DNA of 64,000 bases from Treponema sp. (GCF_017430385.1 NZ_JAFRNB010000039.1:16880-80879); one strand, 5' to 3'; numbered from the stretch's first letter, positions 55,798 to 64,000 are shown. Numbers and translations: made by a program. Notes: generated by a model from the sequence alone, not told the origin.

Positions 55798-56568
55798 TAA
55801 AATTCCTATTCCAGATTCCAAAGAATTTAGTTTTGAGCCGCAATTCTGCTCTATCAAATTATACACCAGGTTTTTCATTTCCAAAAGAGTTTTTCCTGAA
55901 ACTGTGATATTCCGAACTTCTTTTGGTGAAAGACTTGAAATCGCCTCAAGATATGTGATTGCGGGCTTTGAAAGCTGAAGGTTTCCTTTTTCTAAGCTCG
56001 CGCAATCCGGGCAGGAAAAGCCATTGTCGAAGGGAGAAAAACTGTATTTCTGCGATAAAGAATCGCTCGTAAATTTCTGCGCATGAAGGGAATTGCCGCA
56101 GTTACAGCAGACTGCAGAATCTGGCCGCACGCCGAGAAGTCCAAGATACCGCCACAAGAAGCGGACAAGCCCCAGCCGGCTCTCATCCTCGCTGGAAAGT
56201 TCGATTCCGTCCAGAAATCCGTTCACGATTTTCCATGCTTCTTCGGGAAAGCCCGCGCATTTTGTCTTAATCAGGATTTCCGTTGCAAGAGAAGCCGAAT
56301 AAGTCTTAAAAAGATTCTCACGGAACGAAAGATGACAGTTTTTTACATCAAAATCAGTAATTTTAGTCTGATTCTTAACTTCGTCCCGGTAAAGATAAAT
56401 CACGCCCGAATTCATGGGCGAAACCAGCGAGCGCAATTTAGACTTTGGCCCGCCGTAAAGAGTAGCAAAATGGATTCCTTCGGAAGGAGAAAAAATCGTA
56501 ACCCGCCGATTATTCTCCCCCGAAATCTGCACCGAAAGAATCAGCGCAGGCATAGAAATATTACGCAT
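55795..56568 (-). CDS. recO: DNA repair protein RecO
   Basis: A 257-residue RecO: N-terminal OB fold (SMPALILSVQISGENNRRVT, FATLYGGPKSKLRSLVSPM), helical domain with VRFLWRYLGLLGVRPD, and a four-cysteine zinc finger (CCNCGNSLH and CPDCASLEKG). It helps RecA displace SSB in gap repair. It is transcribed from the deoC side toward udp, whose product is unrelated; the arrangement may not be functional. Confidence 0.9.
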   Translation of the reverse strand: MRNISMPALILSVQISGENNRRVTIFSPSEGIHFATLYGGPKSKLRSLVSPMNSGVIYLYRDEVKNQTKITDFDVKNCHLSFRENLFKTYSASLATEILIKTKCAGFPEEAWKIVNGFLDGIELSSEDESRLGLVRFLWRYLGLLGVRPDSAVCCNCGNSLHAQKFTSDSLSQKYSFSPFDNGFSCPDCASLEKGNLQLSKPAITYLEAISSLSPKEVRNITVSGKTLLEMKNLVYNLIEQNCGSKLNSLESGIGIL

Positions 56569-56572
56569 AAGA

Positions 56573-56631
56573 AAGTGGAAAGTGGAAAGTGGAAAGTTTG
56601 TTTTCCGTTTTCAGTTTTCCACTTTCAGTTT
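56573..56631. repeat. GTGGAAA tandem words forming a hairpin
   Basis: Three GTGGAAA copies are followed, after a short loop, by TTTTCCACTTTC and related words that pair with them. Similar GAAAACTGAAAA / TTTCCACTTTCC words occur at 8783-8798, 40264-40352 and 52500-52515. It separates deoC from recO. Confidence 0.6.
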
Positions 56632-57348
56632 TCAACTTATAATCTGAACGCCTGCACTCGCACCGATTCGGCTTGCCCCTGCCTCGACCATCGCAACGGC
56701 CTCTTCCCAGTTGTGAACGCCGCCACTTGCCTTGACTCCGAGCCTGTCGCCGACAGTTTTTCGCATAAGCTCAACAGCGTGAGTTGTCGCACCGTTCGGG
56801 AGCAATTTTCCGTCCTTGCCTTTGAGGATTGCAAAGCCTGTCGAAGTTTTGACAAAATCAGCTCCGGCTTTTTCTGCGGCCTCACAGCATTTTACGATTT
56901 CTTCGTCAGAAAGATAGCATGTCTCCAAAATTACTTTGAGAACGATTTTCGGGTCGCCCGGAACTACGACATCATTGATTGCACAACGAACGGCATAAAT
57001 ATCCTCAAATACATCGTCCCACTGGCCGTCTTTTACCATCGAAAGGTTTACGACCATATCGACTTCGCGTGCGCCCTCGTCAACGACAAGACCTGCCTCG
57101 CTCGCCTTGTCATCAATTGATACGGCACCAAGAGGGAAGCCAACGACTGTACAGACCTTAACGGCACTGTCTTTCAAAAGCTCAGCTGCCAAAGGAACAT
57201 AAAACGGGTTTACGCAGACAGAGGCAAAACCGAATTTTTTAGCCTCGTCGCACAATTTCTCGATGTCTTTTTTTGTCGCGCAAGGATTGAGGTTTGTGTG
57301 GTCAATCATAGACGCGATTTTTTTGATGTTTTCTGAATTCTTTTCCAT
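56632..57348 (-). CDS. deoC: Deoxyribose-phosphate aldolase
   Basis: Class I aldolase splitting deoxyribose 5-phosphate to glyceraldehyde 3-phosphate and acetaldehyde, about 238 residues. Motifs are MIDHTNLNPCATKKDIEKLC, VCVNPFYVPLAAELLKDSAV, TVVGFPLGA, the Schiff-base region IVLKVILETCYLSDEE and ADFVKTSTGF, and GVKASGGVHNWEEAVAMVEA. I preferred ATG 57348; a GTG at 57366 is in frame and neither has a strong ribosome-binding site. It fits with udp in nucleoside breakdown. Confidence 0.93.
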   Translation of the reverse strand: MEKNSENIKKIASMIDHTNLNPCATKKDIEKLCDEAKKFGFASVCVNPFYVPLAAELLKDSAVKVCTVVGFPLGAVSIDDKASEAGLVVDEGAREVDMVVNLSMVKDGQWDDVFEDIYAVRCAINDVVVPGDPKIVLKVILETCYLSDEEIVKCCEAAEKAGADFVKTSTGFAILKGKDGKLLPNGATTHAVELMRKTVGDRLGVKASGGVHNWEEAVAMVEAGASRIGASAGVQIIS

Positions 57349-57493
57349 AAAGTATGATTCTAGCACCTAATCGCAATGATGTCGAGAAAAAGCAGAAAAG
57401 CAGAAAAGAGTTTTTTATAAATTTTGCTCAACGCTTGTTGTTACCCATGACTAATTACTTTGTTAGCCATAAGCAATTCGTTCTATTCCCACT

Positions 57494-57521
57494 TGTTTTC
57501 TGATTTTTTCGATGTTACAAT
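57494..57521 (+). promoter_or_regulatory. Promoter of the ferredoxin gene
   Basis: TTGTTT (57494-57499) and TACAAT (57516-57521, preceded by TGT as an extended -10) are 16 bp apart. The leader would be about 28 nt with AAGAGG before the ATG. Confidence 0.5.
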
Positions 57522-57555
57522 ATTTCTACAAATCTTAATTAAGAGGTAACTAATT

Positions 57556-57729
57556 ATGGCAATGAAAATTGACCCAAGCGTATGCGTAAACTGTGGAACT
57601 TGTGAACCTGACTGCCCAGTCGGAGCAATCTCAGAGAACGACGGACACCGCGAAATCGACGCATCAAAATGCGTAAGCTGCGGAACATGTGCTTCTGAGT
57701 GCCCTGCTAGCGCAATCAGCGAGGCATAA
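57556..57729 (+). CDS. 2[4Fe-4S] ferredoxin
   Basis: A 57-residue bacterial ferredoxin with two complete cluster motifs, CVNCGTCEPDCPVGAI and CVSCGTCASECPASAI, each C-x2-C-x2-C-x3-CP. It is the standard clostridial-type size and acts as a low-potential electron carrier in the cytoplasm. AAGAGG lies about 9 nt before the ATG. It is a single-gene unit with its own promoter and a strong terminator, which suits high expression. Confidence 0.95.
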   Translation: MAMKIDPSVCVNCGTCEPDCPVGAISENDGHREIDASKCVSCGTCASECPASAISEA

Positions 57730-57749
57730 GTTTTCTTATATTTTGCAAG

Positions 57750-57785
57750 GACTGCCTTCTTTTTGAACGGCAGTCTTTTTTTTTT
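57750..57785 (+). terminator. Rho-independent terminator after the ferredoxin gene
   Basis: GACTGCC (57750-57756) pairs with GGCAGTC (57769-57775), followed by nine or more T residues. Confidence 0.9.
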
Positions 57786-57810
57786 CGCAATTTTGTTCTA
57801 GAATAGCCTT

Positions 57811-58167
57811 ATGTTCATAATTCTGCTTTTTGCGTGCGCTCTTTTAAGCTCGCTTCTCGTATATCCGCTGTATTTTTTCGCCACAACTTTCCATACAGGC
57901 TACACGGTCACAGTCTCAGTCCTTCTGATTGCGCTTTTTGCATTTCTTCTCGCAAGGCAAATCAAAAAGCACGGATTACGCTCGGCACTCGTTTTCAGCA
58001 CGAAATTTCTGATTGTCGCGTCAGGGCTTTCATCCTTTTTCGTCCTTGTCATACACGGCATGAGGATTTTCGCATTTCTGGCAATTTTCGTCGCAACAGC
58101 CCTCTACATTCTCGCAGCAAAAAAACTCAGGTCAAAAAATATCGAGCTTTCATCGGAAACTTTATGA
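57811..58167 (+). CDS. Small hypothetical membrane protein
   Basis: A 118-residue hydrophobic protein with four predicted membrane segments: IILLFACALLSSLLVYPLYF, VTVSVLLIALFAFLLA, STKFLIVASGLSSFFVLVIH and FAFLAIFVATALYILAA, with basic stretches (RQIKKHG, KKLRSKN) between or after them. I recognise no family. Its stop overlaps the M23 peptidase start (ATGA at 58164-58167), so the two are coupled and may work together at the envelope. No clear ribosome-binding site is seen. Confidence 0.7.
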   Translation: MFIILLFACALLSSLLVYPLYFFATTFHTGYTVTVSVLLIALFAFLLARQIKKHGLRSALVFSTKFLIVASGLSSFFVLVIHGMRIFAFLAIFVATALYILAAKKLRSKNIELSSETL

Positions 58168-59216
58168 GAATAATGAGACTGTTTTTTTTCTTCATCACAA
58201 TTTTATTCGCTTCATCGGCAGTCACTGTTTTTCCCCAGGCCCAAGCCGAACCTTCGAATCAAAAAATCATCCTTTCTTCAGCAGATTTTCCAGAAATCAA
58301 AACTCCGAAAAACCAGTCTCCACGGCGCGAACGGAACGCAAAATCACCCGAAGAGCTGGACGAAATCAAATTAAAGAACGAAGTAATTCGTCAGGAAAAC
58401 GAAATCTGGGTTCAATATCAAAAAGACCTTCAGCTTCAGAACAAAATCAAAAATATGCCTGAAAACCGCACAAAAAACATGGAGAAGCCGAAAAATCTTT
58501 TTTATAAATTTTCCGTCAAAAAAGACCCTGACAAATACCTGGACACTTTCAACGGACTCTACGCCCGCTTCCAGACCGGGCAAGGAACTCTGGCGACAAT
58601 CAACAGGCTCTCAAGCCCCAATGCAATCCGTCACGGCATGGAGATTATTCTTCCTGTTCAGCAGGGCATGTACATTCCCAAAAAAGCGGACTCAGCCCTT
58701 GAAATCCTGCTTCAGAAAGAATTCGCTTCCCTAATCACGGATGACACGAAAATCTATGAAATCAACGGAACGGAATTTTATTTTCTCCCGGCACTGAGCT
58801 TCTCGCCCACGCAAATCGCTTTCTTTCACGACACCGGGATGCAGCTTCCTCTGAGCAAAAAAGTAGTCACATCGCAGTTCGGCTACCGTACAAGCCCAAT
58901 CTCCGGCAAATGGAAATTCCATGCAGGAATAGACCTCGCTGCCCCGGTCGGAACGGAAGTTTTCGCCTGCAAGCACGGAACGGTCAAGACAGCCGCCTAC
59001 AGCGAAATCTACGGAAACTACATAGTCCTTCTTCACGACAAAAATACGACGAGTCTTTGCGCCCACCTCTCAAAAATACTCGTAAAAAAAGGCCAGTCCG
59101 TATCAACCGGCGCAACCATCGGCCTGGTCGGAACGACAGGAGCCTCAACCGGCCCGCACCTGCATTTTGAAGTCCGCGAGAACGGCACGCCCAAAGACCC
59201 CGCCAAGATGTTTTAG
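58164..59216 (+). CDS. M23-family murein endopeptidase
   Basis: Secreted zinc peptidase of 350 residues that cuts peptidoglycan cross-links or activates amidases. A signal peptide (FFFFITILFASSAVTVFPQ) is followed by a charged helical region (about 50-120), a LysM-like segment (YARFQTGQGTLATINRL, GMEIILPVQQGMYIP) and the C-terminal M23 domain: HAGIDLAAPVG (zinc ligands His253 and Asp257) and GPHLHFEVRENG (His332 and His334). All catalytic residues are present. Starts at ATG 58164, overlapping the preceding stop; ATG 58173 is an alternative. Confidence 0.9.
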   Translation: MRIMRLFFFFITILFASSAVTVFPQAQAEPSNQKIILSSADFPEIKTPKNQSPRRERNAKSPEELDEIKLKNEVIRQENEIWVQYQKDLQLQNKIKNMPENRTKNMEKPKNLFYKFSVKKDPDKYLDTFNGLYARFQTGQGTLATINRLSSPNAIRHGMEIILPVQQGMYIPKKADSALEILLQKEFASLITDDTKIYEINGTEFYFLPALSFSPTQIAFFHDTGMQLPLSKKVVTSQFGYRTSPISGKWKFHAGIDLAAPVGTEVFACKHGTVKTAAYSEIYGNYIVLLHDKNTTSLCAHLSKILVKKGQSVSTGATIGLVGTTGASTGPHLHFEVRENGTPKDPAKMF

Positions 59217-59317
59217 CTCAAACTACCTCAATTTTTTAAGAAAATTTCAAAAAAAGCACTTATTTTAATGGAAAGAAAAAGGAATATGGTTTACAATTAA
59301 ACATAGTATTTCCTTTT

Positions 59318-60316
59318 ATGAAGAGATTCGAGATTCATTCAATTCTTGAAAATACAAAGAGATTCTCACTCGCTGTGGCTGTGCTTTTCGCATCATTCGC
59401 CGCGTCCAGCGAGAATTTCCGCGTACGAAAACTCATACCAATCTCATTCAACGAAATCAACGAAAAAATCTCCGTCGAAAGCGGAATAAACGATGCACTG
59501 TGGATTACGCTTCCAAAAGACCTCACTTACATCAGCGGGGTGGAGCTTAATCTTAAAGTCCCGGAGGACATCGTTACCTGGCGCGATTCCGTGGCCTACA
59601 TGCTCTACGATAAGCTTGATCCAAAGCCGAGTGAAAAAAAGCAGAGTTACTACGGAGAACGGGGCCATGTATCAACGATTCCAGGCAACTTCTCGCTCAA
59701 CATTTATATTCCAATTTCAAAAGATTTCGCAATCAAGGATAATCCTTATTCTGTCAAGCTTCCAGTTCAGTCACCGGATTCCGGCATTTTCCTGCGTTTC
59801 ATGATGGTAATGAAGGGCGTTCCTGAGTCACTCGAAAACTCCATTCTCGAAATCACCGCCAAGCCAGTCCTCAAAAACAAGGGCGCGCTCAACCTCTCCG
59901 TAACTCCTCAGTCCACCGAAGAAAAAAAATACTCTGTCTTCATCGATGATGAGCCGGTTCAAGCTTACAGCCACAAGCTTCTTCCGACCGGCGAGCATCA
60001 TCTTTCCATCGTAAGCGATTCTTACCGAAACGAGCTGCGGACATTCCGAATCGAGCAGGCAAAAACCACTTCGCTCTCGGTCAACATGCGCGGAATAGAG
60101 CCGCTCGTAAAGTTAATCTGCCCAAAAGACACAAAAGTCTTCCTTGACGGCTTGCCAGTTACAAACACGGCAGAACCTGTTTCCGTCACACAAGGCGAAC
60201 ATGCCGTAAAATTCATCCTCGGCGACTACGAAATCGTAAAAACAATCTCAGCAATGAACGGCCGCACATACTCTGTCAACCTCAATGTCGATGCCACAAT
60301 AAGCGAAGACGAGTAA
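59318..60316 (+). CDS. Hypothetical periplasmic protein with PEGA-like C-terminus
   Basis: A 332-residue protein with an N-terminal signal sequence (SLAVAVLFASFAASSE). The middle is beta-rich without a motif I recognise (NDALWITLPKDLTYISGVEL, YIPISKDFAIKDN). The C-terminal ~130 residues contain two PEGA-like strands repeats: YSVFIDDEPVQAYSHKLLPT with GEHHLSIVSDSYRNE, and KVFLDGLPVTNTAEPVSVTQ with GEHAVKFILGDYE. PEGA repeats are common in spirochaete envelope proteins. It has its own terminator and no obvious operon partner. Confidence 0.72.
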   Translation: MKRFEIHSILENTKRFSLAVAVLFASFAASSENFRVRKLIPISFNEINEKISVESGINDALWITLPKDLTYISGVELNLKVPEDIVTWRDSVAYMLYDKLDPKPSEKKQSYYGERGHVSTIPGNFSLNIYIPISKDFAIKDNPYSVKLPVQSPDSGIFLRFMMVMKGVPESLENSILEITAKPVLKNKGALNLSVTPQSTEEKKYSVFIDDEPVQAYSHKLLPTGEHHLSIVSDSYRNELRTFRIEQAKTTSLSVNMRGIEPLVKLICPKDTKVFLDGLPVTNTAEPVSVTQGEHAVKFILGDYEIVKTISAMNGRTYSVNLNVDATISEDE

Positions 60317-60320
60317 CAAA

Positions 60321-60359
60321 GTGGACAAGCGCAACCTTAAAAAGGTTTCTCTTTTCCAC
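60321..60359 (+). terminator. Hairpin after the PEGA-like gene
   Basis: AACCTT (60333-60338) pairs with AAGGTT (60342-60347), followed by TCTCTTTT; an outer GTGGA/TCCAC pair extends the stem. Confidence 0.6.
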
Positions 60360-60451
60360 GCCTTTTCTTTTCCAAATTTTCAATCCAAAAGATTTCAAAT
60401 TCTTCTCCAAATGCACTAAAGATTTCAGCAAATTCTAGCGATAATATAAGA

Positions 60452-60546
60452 GTCGGGCACGCAATTATCCCCTCCCACCCATTGGTGTCCGACTTGCCTG
60501 ATGGGCAATTGGGGCTGTCGGTTGGCAGCCCCTTTTCTTTTTTTTC
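60452..60546 (+). ncRNA. Candidate small RNA with a C-rich loop and strong terminator
   Basis: GTCGGGCAC (60452-60460) pairs completely (one G-U) with GTGTCCGAC (60485-60493); CAAT/ATTG extends the stem after a bulged G. The 15-nt loop is nearly all C (TATCCCCTCCCACCC). A second small stem TTGCC/GGCAA (60494-60508) follows, then a 9-bp terminator stem GGGGCTGTC/GGCAGCCCC with GGTT loop (60511-60532) and a T-tract to 60546. GATAAT at 60440-60445 is a possible -10. It does not match the SRP, tmRNA or RNase P features I know. Family unknown. Confidence 0.65.
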
Positions 60547-60609
60547 TTTAAAACAATCAAAAACACTCTAAATCTTTACATTATCTTCTATAAATTGTAT
60601 TCTATGTAA

Positions 60610-63162
60610 ATGCAAAAAATGAGCAAATTTACAGTCGTAATGATTTCAGGGCTTTTTTTCTTTGCAGGCGTTTTTGGATTATCGCTTGGACTTGCCCTTT
60701 CAAACACAAAACACATAATTGACAATGAGAATTTCACGGAATTTGACACAGCACTTCCAACCCGGATTCTGGACATCAACGGCGAGCTTATAACAGAGCT
60801 TGCCAGCGAAGAGAAGCGTGAGATTATCAGCATCAACCGGCTTCCACAGCACATGATCGATGCCCTTGTCTCACGAGAAGACCGTATCTTCTACAAGCAT
60901 CACGGATTCTCGGTCAAGGCACTTTTCCGAGCCGTAATCGGCCAGCTTATCGGGCATTCCATGGGCGGCGGCTCTACCCTCACCCAGCAGATTGCAGGAA
61001 CTCTTTATGCCGACCGTCGCGACATGTCTTATATGCGAAAGTTCAAAGAGCTTTGGTGGGCAATCCAGATGGAACGCAGATTCTCAAAGAATGAGATTCT
61101 GGAACTTTACCTTAACAAAATCTATTTCGGTGGCGGCACTTACGGTGTCAATGCCGCAAGCAAGTATTACTTCGGGCATAGCGCAACGGAAATCACTCCG
61201 GCAGAGGCTGCGATTCTTGTAGTCCAGCTCTCAAACCCGGCTCACTACAATCCTTTCGAATATCCTAACCGTGCCATGGACAGGCAGAAATATGTTCTCG
61301 CGGCAATGGTCGAAAACGGCTTAATCACGCAGGAACAGTCTGATTCATCTTTTGAGGAATATTGGGCAAATTTTGACTACACGCGCACAGGAAACTCGGC
61401 CATACCAACAAGAGATGACAATGCTCCGTGGTTCTCTGAATATGTCCGCCGCGAGCTTTCAAACATGGTTTACGGCTCGGACGACATTTATTCATCTGGC
61501 TTCACGGTAAACACAACGCTCAACCTCAAGAATCAGATTGCGGCACAGAATACAATGGAGCGTTACATAGCTTATGCGAACAGGACATACCAGCGTGGAA
61601 ACAGCGAAAGGCAGAATTCAGCTTTCAGAATCTACACACCGCTTACAGAGCTTCTGACACTCACATTCAACCTCGGCGAGCTTAAAGTCTCTCAGCAGCG
61701 CAACGAGACACTTGCCCTAGCCACTTACACAAAGACAATCAATCCTATCGTCGATGTGCTTTCATTGGTCTGTGGCGTTGATTCCCTGAAAGTCGGAATC
61801 GCAAACAAAGCAAACGCTATCGCAAAATCAAATGTCGGAAAAAATGTCATTGAAGGCACGATGATTGCCGTCGAAAACTCAACCGGTTACATCACATCTC
61901 TGGTCGGCGGAAGCAAATTCGACGGCGAAAACCAGTTTATCCGTGCTGTTCAAGCAAGATTACAGCCAGGTTCTTCATTCAAACCGCTTTATTACAGCGC
62001 AGCAATTGACTCAAGACAATTCACACCAAGCACTATCATCTCGGATACGCCGATTGTATTCCACACCGCAGACGGAAAGCCTTACATTCCGCAGAACTTC
62101 CGTGGCGAATGGAAGGGAGATGTCGAGCTATGGTACGCGCTTGCACATTCTATGAATGTTCCTTCACTCAAAATCTTGGACGGAATCGGATTCGACACTG
62201 CCATAAACAGGGCAATCGACCTTCTTGGTATTCCAAAAGAAGAAGTTCCTAACCGTGGCTTTGTTCCGGGCTATCCTATCGGTCTCGGCGTATGCTCAGT
62301 CCGTCCAATCGAACTTGCACATGCTTATGCTTGTTTCGCGAACGGCGGAAAGGAAGTTGTTCCAATCGCAATCCGAAATGTCGAGGACAAGAATGGCAAT
62401 GTATTCCTCAATCCAGAAAAGGATGTAAGGCAAAAACAGCAGGCAAAAGGAAGTGCGGCGCAGATTATTTCACCGCAGACCGCATACACAATGACAAGAC
62501 TCCTCGAAAACACTGTCAAATCCGGAACGCTCGCAAGCCCAACAGGAAACGGCTCAAAATTCACTTACCGTGACGCAAACGGCCGAAAATACACGATTCC
62601 GGCAGCAGGCAAGACAGGAACGACACAGAACTGGGCAGATGCATGGACAGCATGTTTTACACCATATTACACTTCTATCTTCTGGTTTGGCTTCGATAAG
62701 CCTGGTCAGTCTCTCGGTCTGCAGCTTACAGGTTCTACATTAGCAGGATATGCAATGGCAAGCTTCATGCAGAAAGCTCATGAAGGCTTACCTTATAAAG
62801 ATTTCGTCCGTCCTTCAAGCGGCACTGCCGATGTAACAGTCTGCTCAGTGAGCGGTGCTTTACCGACAGCAGATTGTGAGGATCATAAAATCACGCTTAC
62901 ATTCCTTGACGGAACTCAGCCGACTGAATTGTGTACCGTTCATTCAGGAAATTCTTCAGGCAGGCTCATCGGGCTTTACAGGCTTGAGCAAGAATTATAC
63001 AGGGCAGGATTCGCAAGCGATTTGATTATAAAGGACAACAATCCGCTCACATTCGATCTGGAAGGAAAAACAACGCTGGATTCTGCAATGAGTTCATCTT
63101 ACGACTTCCTCCAGGAAGACGAGTTCGGAAACGCACCTGATTACAACTTCCTTATGGACTAA
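60610..63162 (+). CDS. Class A penicillin-binding protein (PBP1A type)
   Basis: Bifunctional peptidoglycan synthase, 850 residues: short cytoplasmic tail, one membrane anchor (about residues 8-32), GT51 glycosyltransferase with SREDRIFYKHHGF (Glu90) and GGSTLTQQIAGTLYADR and ELYLNKIYFGGGTYGVNAAS, then a transpeptidase domain with PGSSFKPLYY (nucleophile Ser455, Lys458), AHSMNVPSL and GKTGTTQNW. The C-terminal extension after about residue 715 has four cysteines that could pair (CSVSGALPTADC). It polymerises and cross-links cell wall in the periplasm. Starts at ATG 60610 or 60619 without a clear ribosome-binding site. Confidence 0.95.
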   Translation: MQKMSKFTVVMISGLFFFAGVFGLSLGLALSNTKHIIDNENFTEFDTALPTRILDINGELITELASEEKREIISINRLPQHMIDALVSREDRIFYKHHGFSVKALFRAVIGQLIGHSMGGGSTLTQQIAGTLYADRRDMSYMRKFKELWWAIQMERRFSKNEILELYLNKIYFGGGTYGVNAASKYYFGHSATEITPAEAAILVVQLSNPAHYNPFEYPNRAMDRQKYVLAAMVENGLITQEQSDSSFEEYWANFDYTRTGNSAIPTRDDNAPWFSEYVRRELSNMVYGSDDIYSSGFTVNTTLNLKNQIAAQNTMERYIAYANRTYQRGNSERQNSAFRIYTPLTELLTLTFNLGELKVSQQRNETLALATYTKTINPIVDVLSLVCGVDSLKVGIANKANAIAKSNVGKNVIEGTMIAVENSTGYITSLVGGSKFDGENQFIRAVQARLQPGSSFKPLYYSAAIDSRQFTPSTIISDTPIVFHTADGKPYIPQNFRGEWKGDVELWYALAHSMNVPSLKILDGIGFDTAINRAIDLLGIPKEEVPNRGFVPGYPIGLGVCSVRPIELAHAYACFANGGKEVVPIAIRNVEDKNGNVFLNPEKDVRQKQQAKGSAAQIISPQTAYTMTRLLENTVKSGTLASPTGNGSKFTYRDANGRKYTIPAAGKTGTTQNWADAWTACFTPYYTSIFWFGFDKPGQSLGLQLTGSTLAGYAMASFMQKAHEGLPYKDFVRPSSGTADVTVCSVSGALPTADCEDHKITLTFLDGTQPTELCTVHSGNSSGRLIGLYRLEQELYRAGFASDLIIKDNNPLTFDLEGKTTLDSAMSSSYDFLQEDEFGNAPDYNFLMD

Positions 63163-63168
63163 CAGTAA

Positions 63169-63792
63169 TTATAAAATAGTCAGAAGTTCCGACAAGTTTT
63201 TTACAATGTAATCTGATTTCTCAAATTCTGACAGGGGTTCTTGAAGGGCACCAAACCCCTGTTTTATCCACACAGTTTTCATCCCAAGATATTTTGCAGG
63301 ATAAATATCATTGTCAAGCCTGTCACCAATCATACAAGCCTCATCAGGTTCACATTTTGCTACATTTAGCGCATATTTGAATATCCGGATATCAGGCTTC
63401 GCTATCTGCACATCGCCAGACGATATAATATACTTGAAATATTTCAAAATTCCAAATTCTTCCAAGCGTTTCTTTAGCCCAGAAGATTGATTAGCAATAA
63501 TCCCCAACTCATATTTTTTTGAAAGAGCACTGATGACCGCTGGAGCCTCATCGTACAGCTTCTCCAGCTCTGAGCGATATGGCGCAACATTCTCAAATTT
63601 ATACTTATCAATCACAGTAAGAAATTGAGGAGCTTGCAGTATTGAGGCTTTTTGAATCTCATTGTAGATATCCTTTGCCGTAAGACAGAGTTTTTTTGAT
63701 TCTTCAAATTCTGCCTGCTCTTTGCATCGTCTTTCCCAAACATCAGACTCATCAACAAGAGTGTAACCTATATCAAAAAACAAAACTTTCAT
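63169..63792 (-). CDS. HAD-superfamily hydrolase
   Basis: A 207-residue cytoplasmic phosphatase-like protein with the HAD motifs: VLFFDIGYTLVDES (motif I; the second Asp is replaced by Tyr-Thr order DxGYT), LGIIANQSSG (motif II), YIISSGDVQIAKPDIRIF (motif III Lys) and CMIGDRLDNDIYPAKYLGM (motif IV). The first motif has Gly where the acid/base Asp normally stands (DIGYT), so catalysis may be altered. ATG 63792 is preferred; a TTG at 63801 is in frame. It converges with the PBP gene. Substrate unknown. Confidence 0.85.
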   Translation of the reverse strand: MKVLFFDIGYTLVDESDVWERRCKEQAEFEESKKLCLTAKDIYNEIQKASILQAPQFLTVIDKYKFENVAPYRSELEKLYDEAPAVISALSKKYELGIIANQSSGLKKRLEEFGILKYFKYIISSGDVQIAKPDIRIFKYALNVAKCEPDEACMIGDRLDNDIYPAKYLGMKTVWIKQGFGALQEPLSEFEKSDYIVKNLSELLTIL

Positions 63793-63876
63793 TTTTTCCA
63801 AAAAATAATAATGCGCGACTCAACCTGCAACGGGCTATGCGCGGTTCCGCTGCCACCCCGCTCCCCGCCCCGGGGC

Positions 63877-63906
63877 AAAAAAAATCCGCCCCTGCTAGCG
63901 GGCGGA
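63877..63906 (-). terminator. Terminator of the ribosomal RNA operon
   Basis: On the - strand TCCGCCC (63906-63900) pairs with GGGCGGA (63891-63885), followed by eight T residues, 20 nt after the 5S rRNA end. Confidence 0.85.
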
Positions 63907-63926
63907 AAACCATCCAGAAAGAAAAA

Positions 63927-64000
63927 AGCCGGCGGCTCCCTACTTTCCCCCCTAACGGAGTATCATCGGCGCGGGGGTGCTTGACTTCCGTGTTCGGAAC
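63927..64000 (-). rRNA. 5S ribosomal RNA, 3' part
   Basis: Read on the - strand the sequence enters as GTTCCGAACACGGAAGTCAA and ends GTAGGGAGCCGCCGGC, the conserved loop B-C region and 3' closing stem of 5S rRNA. The 5' part, and presumably 23S and 16S rRNA, lie beyond the right edge. The exact 3' end is estimated. Confidence 0.9.

Noticed and set aside
60452..60546. SRP (4.5S) RNA
   Set aside because: The GGAAGCAGCC-type apical motif and long helix of SRP RNA are absent.

Overview
The window looks like chromosome of a gut or rumen Treponema (Spirochaetota). This is inferred from the gene set: large SUMF1-type lipoproteins, a PEGA-type periplasmic protein, the TPR lipoprotein/dprA/topA/xer block next to ftsZ, and lipoboxes of the relaxed spirochaete kind. 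No species is claimed. The sequence has at least two coding frames broken by one base (ilvD, MBOAT gene), so it may be a draft or metagenome assembly.

Layout. (1) 1-13594: a plant beta-mannan utilisation locus, all on the + strand: the end of a sugar-binding protein, GH36 alpha-galactosidase, two ABC permeases, a GH5 mannanase lipoprotein, cellobiose 2-epimerase, two GH130 phosphorylases, mannose-6-phosphate isomerase and GH1 beta-glucosidase. Together they cut mannan outside the cell, import galacto-/gluco-manno-oligosaccharides, trim galactose, and phosphorolyse the chain to mannose 1-phosphate and glucose. No ABC ATPase is present, so a shared one must be encoded elsewhere. (2) 13897-18271 (- strand): a truB-ribF fusion, rpsO and pnp. 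(3) 18451-20138: ilvD with a frameshifted tail. (4) 20149-27113: an AT-rich accessory stretch with an AbiE toxin-antitoxin pair, a small HTH regulator, an MBOAT/SGNH acyl-transfer pair, a PARG-like macrodomain protein and an unknown protein with a PD-(D/E)XK-like pattern. (5) 27299-33661: diguanylate cyclase, hslU, hslV and a chemotaxis receptor. (6) 33768-40290: two very large tandem lipoproteins, each with four SUMF1-like domains. (7) 40343-48709: xer, topA, dprA and TPR lipoprotein (-), ftsZ and a second xer (+), folP (-). (8) 48764-56568: dxs with an apparent ACG start, a 29-residue COX24/bS22-like protein, an rpoZ-like gene, an MBL hydrolase, recJ, uridine phosphorylase and recO. (9) 56632-63792: deoC, ferredoxin, a membrane protein, an M23 peptidase, a PEGA-like protein, a candidate small RNA with a C-rich loop, class A PBP and a HAD hydrolase. 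(10) 63877-64000: the terminator and 3' part of a 5S rRNA transcribed leftward into the window.

The intergenic spaces carry several families of dispersed inverted repeats, some built as nested hairpins, and one array of 40-41 bp hairpin units inside the mannan operon. The observations I consider most worth checking are the candidate small RNA at 60452-60546, the non-canonical dxs start, the TruB-RibF fusion without a riboflavin-kinase signature, the macrodomain/nuclease-like pair, the eight-domain SUMF1 lipoprotein pair, and the long perfect operator-like palindrome at the AbiE promoter.
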